A stretch of DNA of 64,000 nt. Source: Sandaracinus amylolyticus. GTDB lineage: Bacteria; Myxococcota_A; Polyangia; Polyangiales; Sandaracinaceae. Location of the stretch: positions 310,001 to 374,000 of the forward strand of contig NZ_CP011125.1 in assembly GCF_000737325.1 (NCBI RefSeq). Direction: 5' to 3'. The position numbers were made by a program, and so were the translations under genes. Shown here one piece after another: positions 24,312 through 33,475 of the stretch (position 1 is its first letter; each line of letters opens with the position of its first letter). The notes under the pieces are model-generated. The model was given only the letters and a program-made list of their open reading frames with translations, made no database searches and was not told the DNA's origin.

Positions 24312-26320
24312 TGGCCGTCGCGCGCGAACCGCTCGCCGAGCTCGCGGCGCGCTCGTCGACGCCATCGTCCGTGATCGAAGCAGAGCCCGACGGAACACTC
24401 CGCATCATCGCGGCGAACGACGCGGCGGGTGAGCTCGGTGGCGCGGGCAGCGGCGCTGCGCTCGAGGGACGCACCATCGCCGAGGTCTCGCCGCGCTCGA
24501 TCGCGCCGCTCCGCGACGCGCTCGCGAGGGGCGCGCGCACCACGGTGCCCGGCGTGGTGCTCGAGGGCGGGCGTGTCTTCGACGTCGAGCTCATCCCGCT
24601 CTCGCCGACGCGCATCGGCCTCTCGATGCACGAGACCACGCGCGAGCAGCGCGCGCGCCACGCGCTCGAGCTCACCACGCGCGAGCTGCAGGACCTCTAC
24701 GATCGCGCGCCGATCGGCTACCACTCGATCGATCGCCACGGCGTGTTCCGGCGCATCAACGACACCGAGCTGCGCTGGCTCGGCTACACGCGCGACGAGA
24801 TCGTGGGCGTGCGGCGCTTCGTGGATCTGCTCACGCCCGAGAGCCGCGAGCAATTCGAGCGGACGTTCGATCGCTTCATCGAGCGCGGCGAGACCTCGAA
24901 CCTGCAGTTCGACATGGTCCGCAAGGACGGCTCGCTGCTGCCGGTGCTGCTCCACGCGACCGCCGTGTACGACGCGTCGGGCGCGTTCGTCGCGAGCCGC
25001 TCGACCGTGCTCGACGTGACCGAGCGACGCCGCGCCGAGGAGCGCGAGCGCGAGGTGTGGACGCAGATCGAGCACCACCTCGAGCTCGGCACCGAGGAGC
25101 TCCGCGCCGCGAACGAGGGGCTCCGCGCGGAGATCGCGGCGCGCGAGCAGGCGCAGGCCGCGCTCGCGCAGACCGAGGTGCAGCTTCGCCAGGCGCTCAA
25201 GATGGAAGCGGTGGGCCGCCTCGCGGGCGGGGTGGCCCACGACTTCAACAACATGCTGAGCGTCATCCTGATCTTCACCGAGCTCGCGCTCGGCGAGATG
25301 GCGGTCGACGACGCGCGGCGCGGCGATCTCGAGCAGGTGCGCGGCGCCGCAGTACGCGCGACCGAGCTCACGCGGCAGCTCCTCGCGTTCAGCCGGCAGC
25401 AGGTGCTCGATGCGCGACCGATCCTCGTCGACGACGTGATCGCGGGGCTCGAGCGCCTGCTGCAGCGGCTGATCGGCGAGCAGGTGGGGCTCTCGACGAC
25501 GCTCGGCGCGCGCGGCACGCGCATCCTCGCGGACGTCGGTCAGATCGAGCAGGTGATCGTCAACCTCGCGGTCAACGCGCGCGACGCGATGCCGCGCGGA
25601 GGACGGCTCCGCATCGAGACGGGCGTGGTCGATCTCGACGACGACTACGCCGCGTCGCACCACGGCGTGCGCGCGGGCAGGTACGTGGTGATCGCGGTGA
25701 GCGACACCGGCGTCGGGATGAGCAAGGAGACGCTCGATCGCGCGTTCGAGCCGTTCTTCACCACGAAGGAGCCGGGCAAGGGCACGGGCCTCGGGCTCTC
25801 GACGGTCTACGGCATCGTCGCGCAGAGCGGCGGGCACGTGTGGGCCTACAGCGAGGTCGGTCTCGGCACGACGATCAAGGTGTACCTGCCGGTCGTCGAG
25901 CACGACTCGGGCGCGGGCGACGCGCGCTCGGGGCTCGCGCACGCGCGCGGTGGGAGCGAGACGATCCTGCTCGTCGAGGACGATCCGTTGGTGCGCGCGG
26001 CCGCGCGGCGCATCCTCGCGCGCAGCGGGTACCTCGTCGTCGAGGCGTCGGCGCCGGCGGAGGCGCTCTCGCTCGCGAGCGGTCTCGCGCGCGTCGACGC
26101 GCTGCTGACCGACGTGGTGATGCCCGAGCTCACCGGCCCCGAGCTCGCGGATCGACTGCGCGTGAGCCGGCCCGATCTGCCCGTCGTGTACATGTCGGGC
26201 TACCTCGACGTCGACGTGGTCGGGCCGCGGGTGCTCGAGGAGCGCGCGCGCTTCGTCCAGAAACCGCTGACGAACGAGGCGCTGCTGCGCGCGGTGCGGG
26301 ACGCGATCGATCGCCGCTGA
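24311..26320 (+). CDS. PAS hybrid sensor histidine kinase with C-terminal receiver
   Basis: A 669-residue soluble hybrid kinase. The N-terminal 120 residues look like a degenerate PAS; a clear PAS follows (about residues 135-245: APIGYHSIDRHGVFRRINDTELRWLGYT, shown here in parts). A coiled coil comes next, then the H-box with His310 (GGVAHDFNNMLSV), and the ATPase boxes N (NLAVNARDAM), G1 (DTGVGMS) and G2 (GTGLGLSTVYG). The receiver has Asp601 (LLTDVVMPEL). There is no membrane segment. The start ATG overlaps the stop of the REC-EAL gene, so the two are translationally coupled. The ATG at 24311 was preferred to a GTG 9 nt earlier. Confidence 0.93.
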   Translation: MAVAREPLAELAARSSTPSSVIEAEPDGTLRIIAANDAAGELGGAGSGAALEGRTIAEVSPRSIAPLRDALARGARTTVPGVVLEGGRVFDVELIPLSPTRIGLSMHETTREQRARHALELTTRELQDLYDRAPIGYHSIDRHGVFRRINDTELRWLGYTRDEIVGVRRFVDLLTPESREQFERTFDRFIERGETSNLQFDMVRKDGSLLPVLLHATAVYDASGAFVASRSTVLDVTERRRAEEREREVWTQIEHHLELGTEELRAANEGLRAEIAAREQAQAALAQTEVQLRQALKMEAVGRLAGGVAHDFNNMLSVILIFTELALGEMAVDDARRGDLEQVRGAAVRATELTRQLLAFSRQQVLDARPILVDDVIAGLERLLQRLIGEQVGLSTTLGARGTRILADVGQIEQVIVNLAVNARDAMPRGGRLRIETGVVDLDDDYAASHHGVRAGRYVVIAVSDTGVGMSKETLDRAFEPFFTTKEPGKGTGLGLSTVYGIVAQSGGHVWAYSEVGLGTTIKVYLPVVEHDSGAGDARSGLAHARGGSETILLVEDDPLVRAAARRILARSGYLVVEASAPAEALSLASGLARVDALLTDVVMPELTGPELADRLRVSRPDLPVVYMSGYLDVDVVGPRVLEERARFVQKPLTNEALLRAVRDAIDRR

Positions 26321-26362
26321 GGGTGTTGCATTCCACGTCCGCAATGGGTGACAAGAGAGGCG

Positions 26363-28195
26363 ATGCCGCGCTTCGTATCCGTCCTCCTCGCGCTCCTCGC
26401 CCTCACTGCTTGCGATCCCGATCCCGATCCCGGCCCCGGTGACGACCCCGATGCGGGCGACGTCGGATCGCACGACGCGTCGCCGGGAATCGATGCGCCT
26501 CTGCCCCCGAGGCCCGACGCGGGCAGTCCGGTCTGCGGCGATGGCGTCAAAGCGTCGAGCGAGGCGTGTGACGACGGCGACGTCGACTCCGGCGATGGTT
26601 GTTCGGCGACTTGCACCGTCGAGGACGGATATGCGTGCCCGACCCCCGGCGAAGACTGCGTGCCGATCGCGACCTGCGGCGATGGCGTGCGCACTGGCGG
26701 CGAAGGGTGTGACGATCGCAATTCCGACTCGAGCGACGGCTGCAGCGCGGACTGTGTGATCGAGGCCGGTTGGGTCTGCCCGATCGACGGAGTCGCGTGT
26801 CGCGCGGCCGCGTGCGGCGACGGAATCATCGCGGGATTCGAGGAGTGCGAGGACGGCGACGCGCCGCCCGAAGGAGACGACGGCTGCAGCGCCGATTGCC
26901 TCTTCGAGGACGGCTATGCGTGCGAGACCGTCGGCGCGCCGTGCGTCGAGACCGAGTGCGGCAATGGCATGGTCGAGGGCACGGAGCCCTGTGACGACGG
27001 CGACAACGACACTGGCGACGGCTGCAGTCCGCTCTGCGAGCTCGAGCCGGTGTGCAGCGACGGAGTCTGCACCACTGCGTGCGGCGACGGAGTCGTGCTC
27101 CCGGGCGAGCCCTGCGACGACGGCAACACGCGCGCGGGCGACGGCTGCTCGCCGACGTGCACCATCGAAGACGGCTTCACCTGCGAGCTGACCGAGATCG
27201 AGCCGCCCGACGAGCTCGCGCTGGCGGTCGTCTATCGCGACTTCCGCGGATACGACCTGCCCGCGACGGGCTCCGTCCCGCGCGGCCACGTCGACTTCCA
27301 GAACGCGAATGGAACCGAGACCGGGATCGTCGCGGCGATGCTCGGCACCGATCGACTCCCGGTCTACGCGAAGGAGGGAGTCAGCTCGGCCACCACGCAC
27401 GGGCGCCCGGCGTTCGACCAGTGGTACCACGACTCCTCGATGAGCATGACGGTCGTCGACCGCATCGTGCTCGCGCGCCAGGCCGACGGTCGATACGTGT
27501 TCGACGACGCCGACTTCTTCCCGCTCGACACGCGCGGCTGGGTCGACGCCGAGCTCGAGCCGGTCCGCAACGGCGGCCACAATTTCTCGTTCACCAGCGT
27601 CGTTCGTTATTGGTTCGAGTACGGCGGAGACGAAGTGCTCACGTTCCGCGGCGACGACGACGTGTGGGTGTTCATCAACGGGCGTCTCGCGCTCGATCTC
27701 GGCGGTGTGCACGGTCCGCTGAGCGGCACGGTCACGCTCAGCGCGCGCGCGAGCGAGCTCGGGCTCGTCGCGGGTCGCATCTACGAGGTCGTGGTGTTCC
27801 AGGCGGAGCGCCACACGTCGCAGTCGTCGTATCGACTCACGCTCTCGAACTTCACGTCGTCGCGGACCGAGTGCGCGCCGATCTGCGGCGACGGGATCGT
27901 CACGCGCTTCGAGGCGTGCGACGACGGAGTGAACGACGGCTCGTACGGCGGGTGCGCGCCCGGGTGCATGGCGCTCGGCCCGCGCTGCGGCGATGGCGCG
28001 ACGCAGAGCGAGCAGGGCGAGCAGTGCGACGATCCGCCGAACGTCGGCGGCTACGACGGATGCTCGCCCGCGTGCCAGCTGACCGAGCGCTGCGGCGACG
28101 GCGTGCGACAGGCCGAGCACGGCGAGCAGTGCGACGACGGCAACGACGTCGACACCGACACCTGCAGCAACGCGTGTCTCACGAACCTCGGCTGA
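26363..28195 (+). CDS. Lipoprotein with Cys-rich repeats and a fibro-slime domain
   Basis: A 610-residue surface lipoprotein. AGAGAGG precedes the ATG at 26363; the lipobox is LALTAC. The first 280 residues are five to six Myxococcota-type Cys-rich repeats of the form CGDGxxxxxExCDDGNxxxGDGCSxxC. Residues about 285-505 form the fibro-slime/PA14-like domain with AVVYRDFRGYDLP, YWFEYGGDEVLTFRGDDDVWVFING and RLALDLGGVHG. Three further Cys repeats close the protein. Fibro-slime domains are found in Fibrobacter slime and slime-mould matrix proteins, so a role in adhesion or extracellular matrix is likely. Calcium may bind the Asp-rich loops. Confidence 0.88.
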   Translation: MPRFVSVLLALLALTACDPDPDPGPGDDPDAGDVGSHDASPGIDAPLPPRPDAGSPVCGDGVKASSEACDDGDVDSGDGCSATCTVEDGYACPTPGEDCVPIATCGDGVRTGGEGCDDRNSDSSDGCSADCVIEAGWVCPIDGVACRAAACGDGIIAGFEECEDGDAPPEGDDGCSADCLFEDGYACETVGAPCVETECGNGMVEGTEPCDDGDNDTGDGCSPLCELEPVCSDGVCTTACGDGVVLPGEPCDDGNTRAGDGCSPTCTIEDGFTCELTEIEPPDELALAVVYRDFRGYDLPATGSVPRGHVDFQNANGTETGIVAAMLGTDRLPVYAKEGVSSATTHGRPAFDQWYHDSSMSMTVVDRIVLARQADGRYVFDDADFFPLDTRGWVDAELEPVRNGGHNFSFTSVVRYWFEYGGDEVLTFRGDDDVWVFINGRLALDLGGVHGPLSGTVTLSARASELGLVAGRIYEVVVFQAERHTSQSSYRLTLSNFTSSRTECAPICGDGIVTRFEACDDGVNDGSYGGCAPGCMALGPRCGDGATQSEQGEQCDDPPNVGGYDGCSPACQLTERCGDGVRQAEHGEQCDDGNDVDTDTCSNACLTNLG

Positions 28196-28242
28196 CGCGC
28201 GCGGCGTGACCCGATCGCGACGCGCGACGACACCGTGCTCGC

Positions 28243-29025
28243 ATGAGCACGCGCAGCTCGCTCGCGGTCGCGATCGCCTGGGTCGTCTCGGGGTGCGTCG
28301 GATCGATCGGCGGCGAGCCCGACGCGGGCGCGCCACCGCGCGATCCGATCGACGCGAGCGTCGTGATCGACGCGAGCGCGATCGACGCGAGCACGCCCGC
28401 GATCGACGCGGCGCCGATCGTCGACGCGCGCACCAGCGAGCCCGATGCAGGTCCTCCGCCCGAGCTCGACGCGGGCCCTCTACCGAGCGACGGCGGTGGG
28501 TTCCCCGGGCCGCTCGACGAGTGCCCCGGTGGCGCGTCGATCGATCGCTTCCAGTCGTGGCTCGCGAGCGGCGAGGGCACGACGAGCCCGCGCACCGGCT
28601 CGCTGCTCGTGAGCGAAGGCGGCGAGCAGGTCGCACGCGTCGAGTTCGTGAACCGCGAGTGGCACGTGCTCACCGTGTTCACCGCGAACCAGTTCGAGGG
28701 CGAGGCGGACTTCTCTCGCGCGTCGGGGTTCTGGCTCACGTATCGCGCCACCGAGGACCTGTACGTGCAGATCCGTCCTTCGTTCGCGTGGAGCGGCGGC
28801 GACAAGTACCTCACGCGCATTCCTTCGACGGGCGGCGTGGACCAGACGCGCTTCTTCTCGTTCGCGCGCGATCAGTGGGCGACGCTGCCCGCGCTGGGCA
28901 CGCCGTCGTACTCGTACGAGTCGGCGCTCGCCGCGGTGCGCGGCTTCGTGTTCGTCGGAGAGACCCCGAACCAGATCACGTTTCGAGGGCTGCGCGTCGA
29001 TGGCTACGTGCCGCCCTGTCGGTGA
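28243..29025 (+). CDS. Lipoprotein with Asp/Ala linker and a carbohydrate-binding-like domain
   Basis: A 260-residue lipoprotein. Signal peptide VAIAWVVSGC, then about 75 residues made of repeated DASxxID and DAG units, a flexible tether seen in this group. The last 165 residues form an all-beta domain with aromatic-rich strands (FWLTYRATEDLYVQIRPSF, VRGFVFVGETPNQITFRGL), which resembles carbohydrate-binding modules of the CBM11/galactose-binding fold type. I infer this from pattern only. It follows the fibro-slime protein by 47 nt on the same strand and may be co-expressed. Ligand unknown. Confidence 0.68.
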   Translation: MSTRSSLAVAIAWVVSGCVGSIGGEPDAGAPPRDPIDASVVIDASAIDASTPAIDAAPIVDARTSEPDAGPPPELDAGPLPSDGGGFPGPLDECPGGASIDRFQSWLASGEGTTSPRTGSLLVSEGGEQVARVEFVNREWHVLTVFTANQFEGEADFSRASGFWLTYRATEDLYVQIRPSFAWSGGDKYLTRIPSTGGVDQTRFFSFARDQWATLPALGTPSYSYESALAAVRGFVFVGETPNQITFRGLRVDGYVPPCR

Positions 29026-29031
29026 CCACGC

Positions 29032-29037
29032 TACGCT
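29032..29037 (+). promoter_or_regulatory. Candidate -10 element (TACGCT) for a leaderless transcript
   Basis: A TAnnnT hexamer 6 nt upstream of the GTG start of the small membrane protein. No usable Shine-Dalgarno is present. It matches the box before the MpaB-type gene base for base. Confidence 0.4.
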
Positions 29038-29043
29038 CTCGAG

Positions 29044-29232
29044 GTGTTCCTGCCGTACCTGATCGGCTTCCTCGTGGTCGCGTGCTGCTCGGCGGGCGGT
29101 GTGCTCGCGCTGTCGTGGTACTTGCGTCGCGAGGACCCGCCGCCGCGCCGGGAGAGCGGCCGGGTGCGCGTGCAGTCGGTGCTGGTGCGCGAGCCGAACG
29201 AGGCGCGCGCACCACGCGACGTGCGCGACTGA
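29044..29232 (+). CDS. Small single-pass membrane protein
   Basis: A 62-residue protein with a GTG start. Residues 4-28 are one transmembrane helix with two adjacent Cys (LIGFLVVACCSAGGVLALSW); a basic, Pro-rich tail follows (RREDPPPRRESGR), probably cytosolic. Third codon positions are nearly all G/C, which supports coding. The GTG has a TACGCT box 6 nt upstream. It abuts the convergent Eis-like gene, whose stop codon begins on the next base. Function unknown. Confidence 0.65.
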   Translation: MFLPYLIGFLVVACCSAGGVLALSWYLRREDPPPRRESGRVRVQSVLVREPNEARAPRDVRD

Positions 29233-30402
29233 TCAGAACCAGTCGCAGAGCCACGGCTCGCCGCGCGTGAAGAGCCGAGCGAGCGCGTGGGCACCGTCGA
29301 TCGAGCCCTCGACGAGGCCCATCGCGACCAGCGTCGAGACGTTCGCGAACCCGCTGTAGAGCGCGGCGAGCGCGCGGGTGTCGAGCGTCGGGAGCTCGCG
29401 GCGCGCCGCGATTGTGTCGACCTCCGCGCGCCCGTCGCGCACCCGCACGTGCAGCGCGTGATCGCCGAACAGCGCGTCACGCACCACGAACGACGCCTCG
29501 CCCTCGCTCGAATAGCCGCGCATCGCGAGCGCGCGCGCGGGATCGAGGATGCGCAACATCCAGCGATGGGGCTCGACGATGCGCGCGCTCTCCTCGGGCA
29601 GCAGCGACACGAGCGGATCGCTCGCGCATCCCAGCCAGCGCAGGTCGCGGCCGAGCGAGCGCAGATCGGAGAGCAGCGCGGCGCACCGTCGCGCGGCGGC
29701 GGGCGTCGCGAGCACGAGATCGCGCAGCGCGATCCCGAAGTGCAGATCGGCGCCCGGCTGGTGGCTGTAGACGATGTAGCCCTCGGGCGCGCTCGCCGGC
29801 CCGAAGCGATAGGCGCGCGCGGTGCCCTGATACGGCTGGGTGATGCGCGCCCAGATCGCCTCGGTGCGCACGAGGTGCCCGTCCCAGCGGCGCGCGCGCG
29901 CGTCGTAGAGCGGCCGCACGTGCGCGTTCTCCAGCGGATCGAAGGGCTCGCACGCGAGCGCGTGATCGCCGCGCGCGAGGCTCGCGACCGGCGCCTCGAA
30001 GCGCAGCGTGACGCCCGCCTGCTCGAACCCGATCGCGCGATACACCGCGACCGACGACGCATAGAGGCCCGCGAGCGGCACGCCCTCGCTGCGTGCCTGC
30101 GCGAGCGTGTCGACGAGGAACGTCCGTGCGATCCCGCGCCCGCGCCACGAGGGCTCCACGCCGACGCCCGCGAGCCCGATCATCGGCACGCGCTCGCCGC
30201 CCCAGTGCTGGCCGAACCGATAGAACCCGAGGCCGCCGCGGATCGCGCCGTCCGCGATCACCACGCGCAGGTTCTCGTGCCCGATGCGCTCCATCCACGT
30301 CGTCCAGGGCAGCCCCTCGTTCCCGAAGCTCTCCTGGAGCACGCGCTCCAACGTCGCGCGCTCGTGCTCGTCGCGTGGGGCCCTCACGATGCGATCGCTC
30401 AT
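29233..30402 (-). CDS. Eis-like GNAT family N-acetyltransferase
   Basis: A 389-residue protein with the three-part Eis fold: an N-terminal GNAT with the acetyl-CoA loop EPSWRGRGIARTF, a second GNAT-like half, and a C-terminal SCP2-like domain (FVVRDALFGDHALHVRVRDG). The predicted acid Tyr lies in LYASSVAVYRAIGFEQAG. The chain ends in WLCDWF; in Eis enzymes the carboxylate of a C-terminal Phe is the general base, and that end residue is kept here. Eis acetylates aminoglycosides and other amines; the natural substrate here is unknown. The ATG at 30402 was chosen; a GTG lies three codons earlier. It diverges from the GIY-YIG gene. Confidence 0.88.
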   Translation of the reverse strand: MSDRIVRAPRDEHERATLERVLQESFGNEGLPWTTWMERIGHENLRVVIADGAIRGGLGFYRFGQHWGGERVPMIGLAGVGVEPSWRGRGIARTFLVDTLAQARSEGVPLAGLYASSVAVYRAIGFEQAGVTLRFEAPVASLARGDHALACEPFDPLENAHVRPLYDARARRWDGHLVRTEAIWARITQPYQGTARAYRFGPASAPEGYIVYSHQPGADLHFGIALRDLVLATPAAARRCAALLSDLRSLGRDLRWLGCASDPLVSLLPEESARIVEPHRWMLRILDPARALAMRGYSSEGEASFVVRDALFGDHALHVRVRDGRAEVDTIAARRELPTLDTRALAALYSGFANVSTLVAMGLVEGSIDGAHALARLFTRGEPWLCDWF

Positions 30403-30437
30403 GTCGCGCACCGTGCCCGTCGCGCGCGAGACGCGCA

Positions 30438-31298
30438 ATGCGGTATGCAGTCGCGGTGACGCGCGCGTTCGATCGGCGGCTCGGCGACGACTTCCTCGCG
30501 ACGGTGCCGCGCTCGCCCGGCGTCTATCGCGTGCTCGATGCCGCGGGCACGGTCGTGTACGTCGGCAAAGCGATCAACCTGCGGCGTCGTCTGTCGCAGT
30601 ATCGCAATGCGACCCGCCGGAAGCGGCACCGCAAGATGCGCGCGATCGTCGAGAGCGCGGCGCGCGTGGAGTTCGAGCCCTGCGAGACCGAGCTCGACGC
30701 GGAGCTGCGCGAGACCGCGCTCATCCAGTCGCTCACGCCGAAATGGAACGTCGTCGGCGCGTTCTCGTTCCTGTATCCGTCCATCGGCCTCGGCGCGCCC
30801 GAGCCCAGGCACGCGCTGTTCGCGTTCTCGACGACGCCGAGCGAGCGCCCGGAGCTCGACTGGCACGGTGCCTATCGCTCTCGCGACATCACGGGGGGTG
30901 CGTTCTTCGCGCTCATGCGTCTCCTCGCGCTGATCGGACATCGTGAGAAGACGCCGCGACGTCCGAAGGGCACACGCACCTGGACGTTCGAGGTGCGGCG
31001 ACTGCCCTCCTCGTGGCGCGACGACTGGAGCGCATTCCTGCGCGGGGAGTCGCGCGCCGCGCTCTCGTCGCTCGCGATCGCGCTCCTCGACAAGCCGCGC
31101 GCCCGGAGAGACGCGGGCACGGTGCAGGAGGACCTCTCGGCGCTCGATCGATTCTATCGCTTCGAGGCCCAGAAATTGGCGAGCGCGCGTCACCTCGTGG
31201 GCGACGCGCGCTGGCCGATCCCTCAGATCGATCGCGACGCGCTCTTCATCCGAGCGCGCGCGCTGCGATCGGCGGCATCAGGTCACTCCCACGGATAG
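30438..31298 (+). CDS. GIY-YIG nuclease-domain protein
   Basis: A 286-residue protein. The GIY-YIG domain occupies about residues 25-110: PGVYRVLDAAGTVVYVGKAINLRRRLSQY holds the motif and the catalytic Arg (shown by family position), and ELDAELRETALIQSL the metal-binding Glu. The sequence is like the UvrC N-terminal domain, but there is no UvrB-binding or RNase-H part. The rest is an unrecognised helical region with a basic stretch. It could nick DNA or act as a stand-alone repair or homing-derived nuclease. Its 3' end overlaps the convergent peroxidase gene by 16 bp. An alternative GTG start lies at 30456. Confidence 0.82.
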   Translation: MRYAVAVTRAFDRRLGDDFLATVPRSPGVYRVLDAAGTVVYVGKAINLRRRLSQYRNATRRKRHRKMRAIVESAARVEFEPCETELDAELRETALIQSLTPKWNVVGAFSFLYPSIGLGAPEPRHALFAFSTTPSERPELDWHGAYRSRDITGGAFFALMRLLALIGHREKTPRRPKGTRTWTFEVRRLPSSWRDDWSAFLRGESRAALSSLAIALLDKPRARRDAGTVQEDLSALDRFYRFEAQKLASARHLVGDARWPIPQIDRDALFIRARALRSAASGHSHG

Positions 31299-33382
31299 AA
31301 CGCGTTCGCGACGTTCGTCAGGCCCGTGTTGCGCAGCTCCGGGAAGTGGCGGAGCAGCACCGAGCGCATCGAGCTCAGCTCGATCCACATGAGGCCCTCC
31401 GACGTGTAGACGTCGGAGTTGTAGAGCGTCGTGTAGAAGCGGTCCGCCTGGAGGCGGCGGGTCGCCATCAGCGTGAACACCTGGAAGAGCGTCTCGCCGA
31501 ACCCGTAGCAGCTCGGGCGCTGACCCTCGGCGAACGTGCCGACCATCAGGTCGACCTGATCGATGTCGCCGTAGATCGACTCGAGCCGGCTCGCGAGCTC
31601 GCGATCACCGTTGGTGAGCGTGATGAAGTCCGGCACGCGCGGCAGTCGGAGCAACTGGCGCGCATCGTTGTAGCGGGGAATGCCGCGCTCGCGGTCACGC
31701 ACGATGTCGATCGTGCCCATGTCGATCACGCCGCGCCCCGGGACCAAGAGGTCCTGGAGGAACTGCGGATAATTGTCGAGCACGAGCGCGCCCGGGTTCG
31801 TGGTCCCGAACGAGTAGAGCAGGTTCTCCATGCCGTACGCCGCGAGCATCGCGCGACCACCGGCCTCGCGGGAGAGCGCGGTCGGGACGACGGCGCGCAC
31901 CGCGCCGGTGCGCGCGGAGCGCACGGTGAGGTGCTCGGGGAGCAGCGGGTGCATGCGGTACACCGAGACGAACTCCTCGGTCATCGCGTACGCCGCGTCG
32001 TAGAGATTGCGCGCGCCGGGATTGCCGACGACGCCGTAGACGACCGGGTTCGGATAGAGCCCGGGGATCTGCGGCAGCGGCGGGCACGTCGCGCTGTTGA
32101 GGCCCGACCAGTTGGTGCGCATCGCGATCTCGAGGCTCGAGTTCGGCAGGATCGCGGGCGTCCACTCGATCGTGTGGATCTTCGCGATCAGCGCCGCGTT
32201 GATCAGGCGCGCCGTGTCGAACAGGCGCTGATCGTCCCAGTCGGGATGATTGCTCGCGAGCATGTCGGCGATCGCGTTGTGCTCGAGCGCGAAGAGCGTG
32301 TGCATCAGCTCGAGGCCGACCCAGAAGTTCTCGCGCATGCCGGTGTCGGAATACCCGCGCTCGCCGAGCGGCAGCAGGCCGCTGCGGGAGACGCGCAGTC
32401 GGCCGCCCTGGTGCGAGCGCAGGCGATCCGCGGTCTCGGGATCACTGCCGTAGATCTGCGAGCCGTCCCACCAGTGCGTGACCTCGTTCGTGTAGGTCGG
32501 CGGCAGCGCGTCGTCGCGGCCCGCCACGCGCGTCGCGTCCCGCGCGGTGCGCGGGATCGACATCGTGCGCATGCCGTAGCGGCGAAGCGGATCGGTGCGC
32601 GACAGCGGGACTTCGATGGTGCCCGCGCCGTGTCCGCGCTGGACGCCGTGATTGAACCAGTCGTGGACCTGGAACTGGATCCACGCGGTCGCGAGGTTGT
32701 TGAGGAACGGGACCCCGTGGAACTCCGAACCTCCGGGGCCACGTCGGCGCAGGAGCTCGAGGCTGATCTCGCGCGGGTTCGGGACGAGCATCTGCGACTC
32801 GTCGGGGAACGCGGCCGTCAGGAGGATGTTGCGGCCGAAGCGCGTCCCGGCCGCGCCCATCAGCGGGTTCGTCGGATCGTTGCAGGTGCCGTCGAGGTTG
32901 CGCGTGACGTACGGCCCGGTCGGGCACTGCGGATCCGGGCGCGCCGGATCGGTGACCATCGGCACGCCCGTGCCGACGTAGGTATCCGTCAGGTTGAAGC
33001 GCTCGAGGATGCCGCGCATCAGCGCGAGCTTCGCGAGGCCGCGCTCACGACCGTCGCGATACCAGTTGGTCCAAGGACCGGTGTAGAGGTCGGCCGCGAG
33101 CGCGGGATCCTGCGCCATCCGGAGCAGTCCGAGCACGTCGGAGGCGAGCACCGTCGCGGTCTCGGGCCCGTCGGGGCCGATGCAGTAGGGCAGTGCACCG
33201 GTGTTCGGATCGTCGGGACAGCAGAGCCCCGCAGTGCTCGAGACTGGCTCGCACACGGTGCCTGGCTCGCAGGCCGGTGTACCGCCGAGGCCGCAGTAGC
33301 CTTGTGCCTCCACGGTGCCTGGAGCACCGAAGAGCGCGCCGGCGAGCGCGAGAGTTCCGACTGCCCTCCATCGTTGATCCAT
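31283..33382 (-). CDS. Secreted alpha-dioxygenase/cyclooxygenase-like haem peroxidase
   Basis: A 699-residue exported protein; GGAGGGAG precedes the ATG at 33382. After the signal peptide (LALAGALFGAPGTVEA) there is a short Cys-rich part (CGLGGTPACEPGTVC, CCPDD). The rest is the animal-haem-peroxidase fold. The distal haem His lies in FQVHDWFNHG (about residue 240). The cyclooxygenase-type pair YRMHPLLPE gives the radical Tyr475 and the proximal haem His478. THWWDGSQIYGS and LFALEHNAIADML are also kept. These match plant alpha-dioxygenases and fungal fatty-acid dioxygenases, which oxygenate fatty acids. So oxylipin formation outside the cell is likely. The upstream region is full of palindromes. 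Confidence 0.9.
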   Translation of the reverse strand: MDQRWRAVGTLALAGALFGAPGTVEAQGYCGLGGTPACEPGTVCEPVSSTAGLCCPDDPNTGALPYCIGPDGPETATVLASDVLGLLRMAQDPALAADLYTGPWTNWYRDGRERGLAKLALMRGILERFNLTDTYVGTGVPMVTDPARPDPQCPTGPYVTRNLDGTCNDPTNPLMGAAGTRFGRNILLTAAFPDESQMLVPNPREISLELLRRRGPGGSEFHGVPFLNNLATAWIQFQVHDWFNHGVQRGHGAGTIEVPLSRTDPLRRYGMRTMSIPRTARDATRVAGRDDALPPTYTNEVTHWWDGSQIYGSDPETADRLRSHQGGRLRVSRSGLLPLGERGYSDTGMRENFWVGLELMHTLFALEHNAIADMLASNHPDWDDQRLFDTARLINAALIAKIHTIEWTPAILPNSSLEIAMRTNWSGLNSATCPPLPQIPGLYPNPVVYGVVGNPGARNLYDAAYAMTEEFVSVYRMHPLLPEHLTVRSARTGAVRAVVPTALSREAGGRAMLAAYGMENLLYSFGTTNPGALVLDNYPQFLQDLLVPGRGVIDMGTIDIVRDRERGIPRYNDARQLLRLPRVPDFITLTNGDRELASRLESIYGDIDQVDLMVGTFAEGQRPSCYGFGETLFQVFTLMATRRLQADRFYTTLYNSDVYTSEGLMWIELSSMRSVLLRHFPELRNTGLTNVANAFYPWE

Positions 33383-33421
33383 CGACTCCCTCCACGACGT
33401 CAGAGAAGCGCACACGACGAG

Positions 33422-33475
33422 CGCGACGAAGCGCTCGATGCCGATGCGGCATCGAGCACGATGCTTTCGTCGCGA
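33422..33475. repeat. Nested 54-bp hairpin upstream of the peroxidase gene
   Basis: Inner arms GCTCGATGCC (33433-33442) and GGCATCGAGC (33448-33457) pair perfectly around five bases. The outer arms, 33422-33432 and about 33464-33475, pair with one bulge. It begins about 40 bp upstream of the peroxidase start and would lie in its 5' untranslated region or promoter. Confidence 0.7.
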
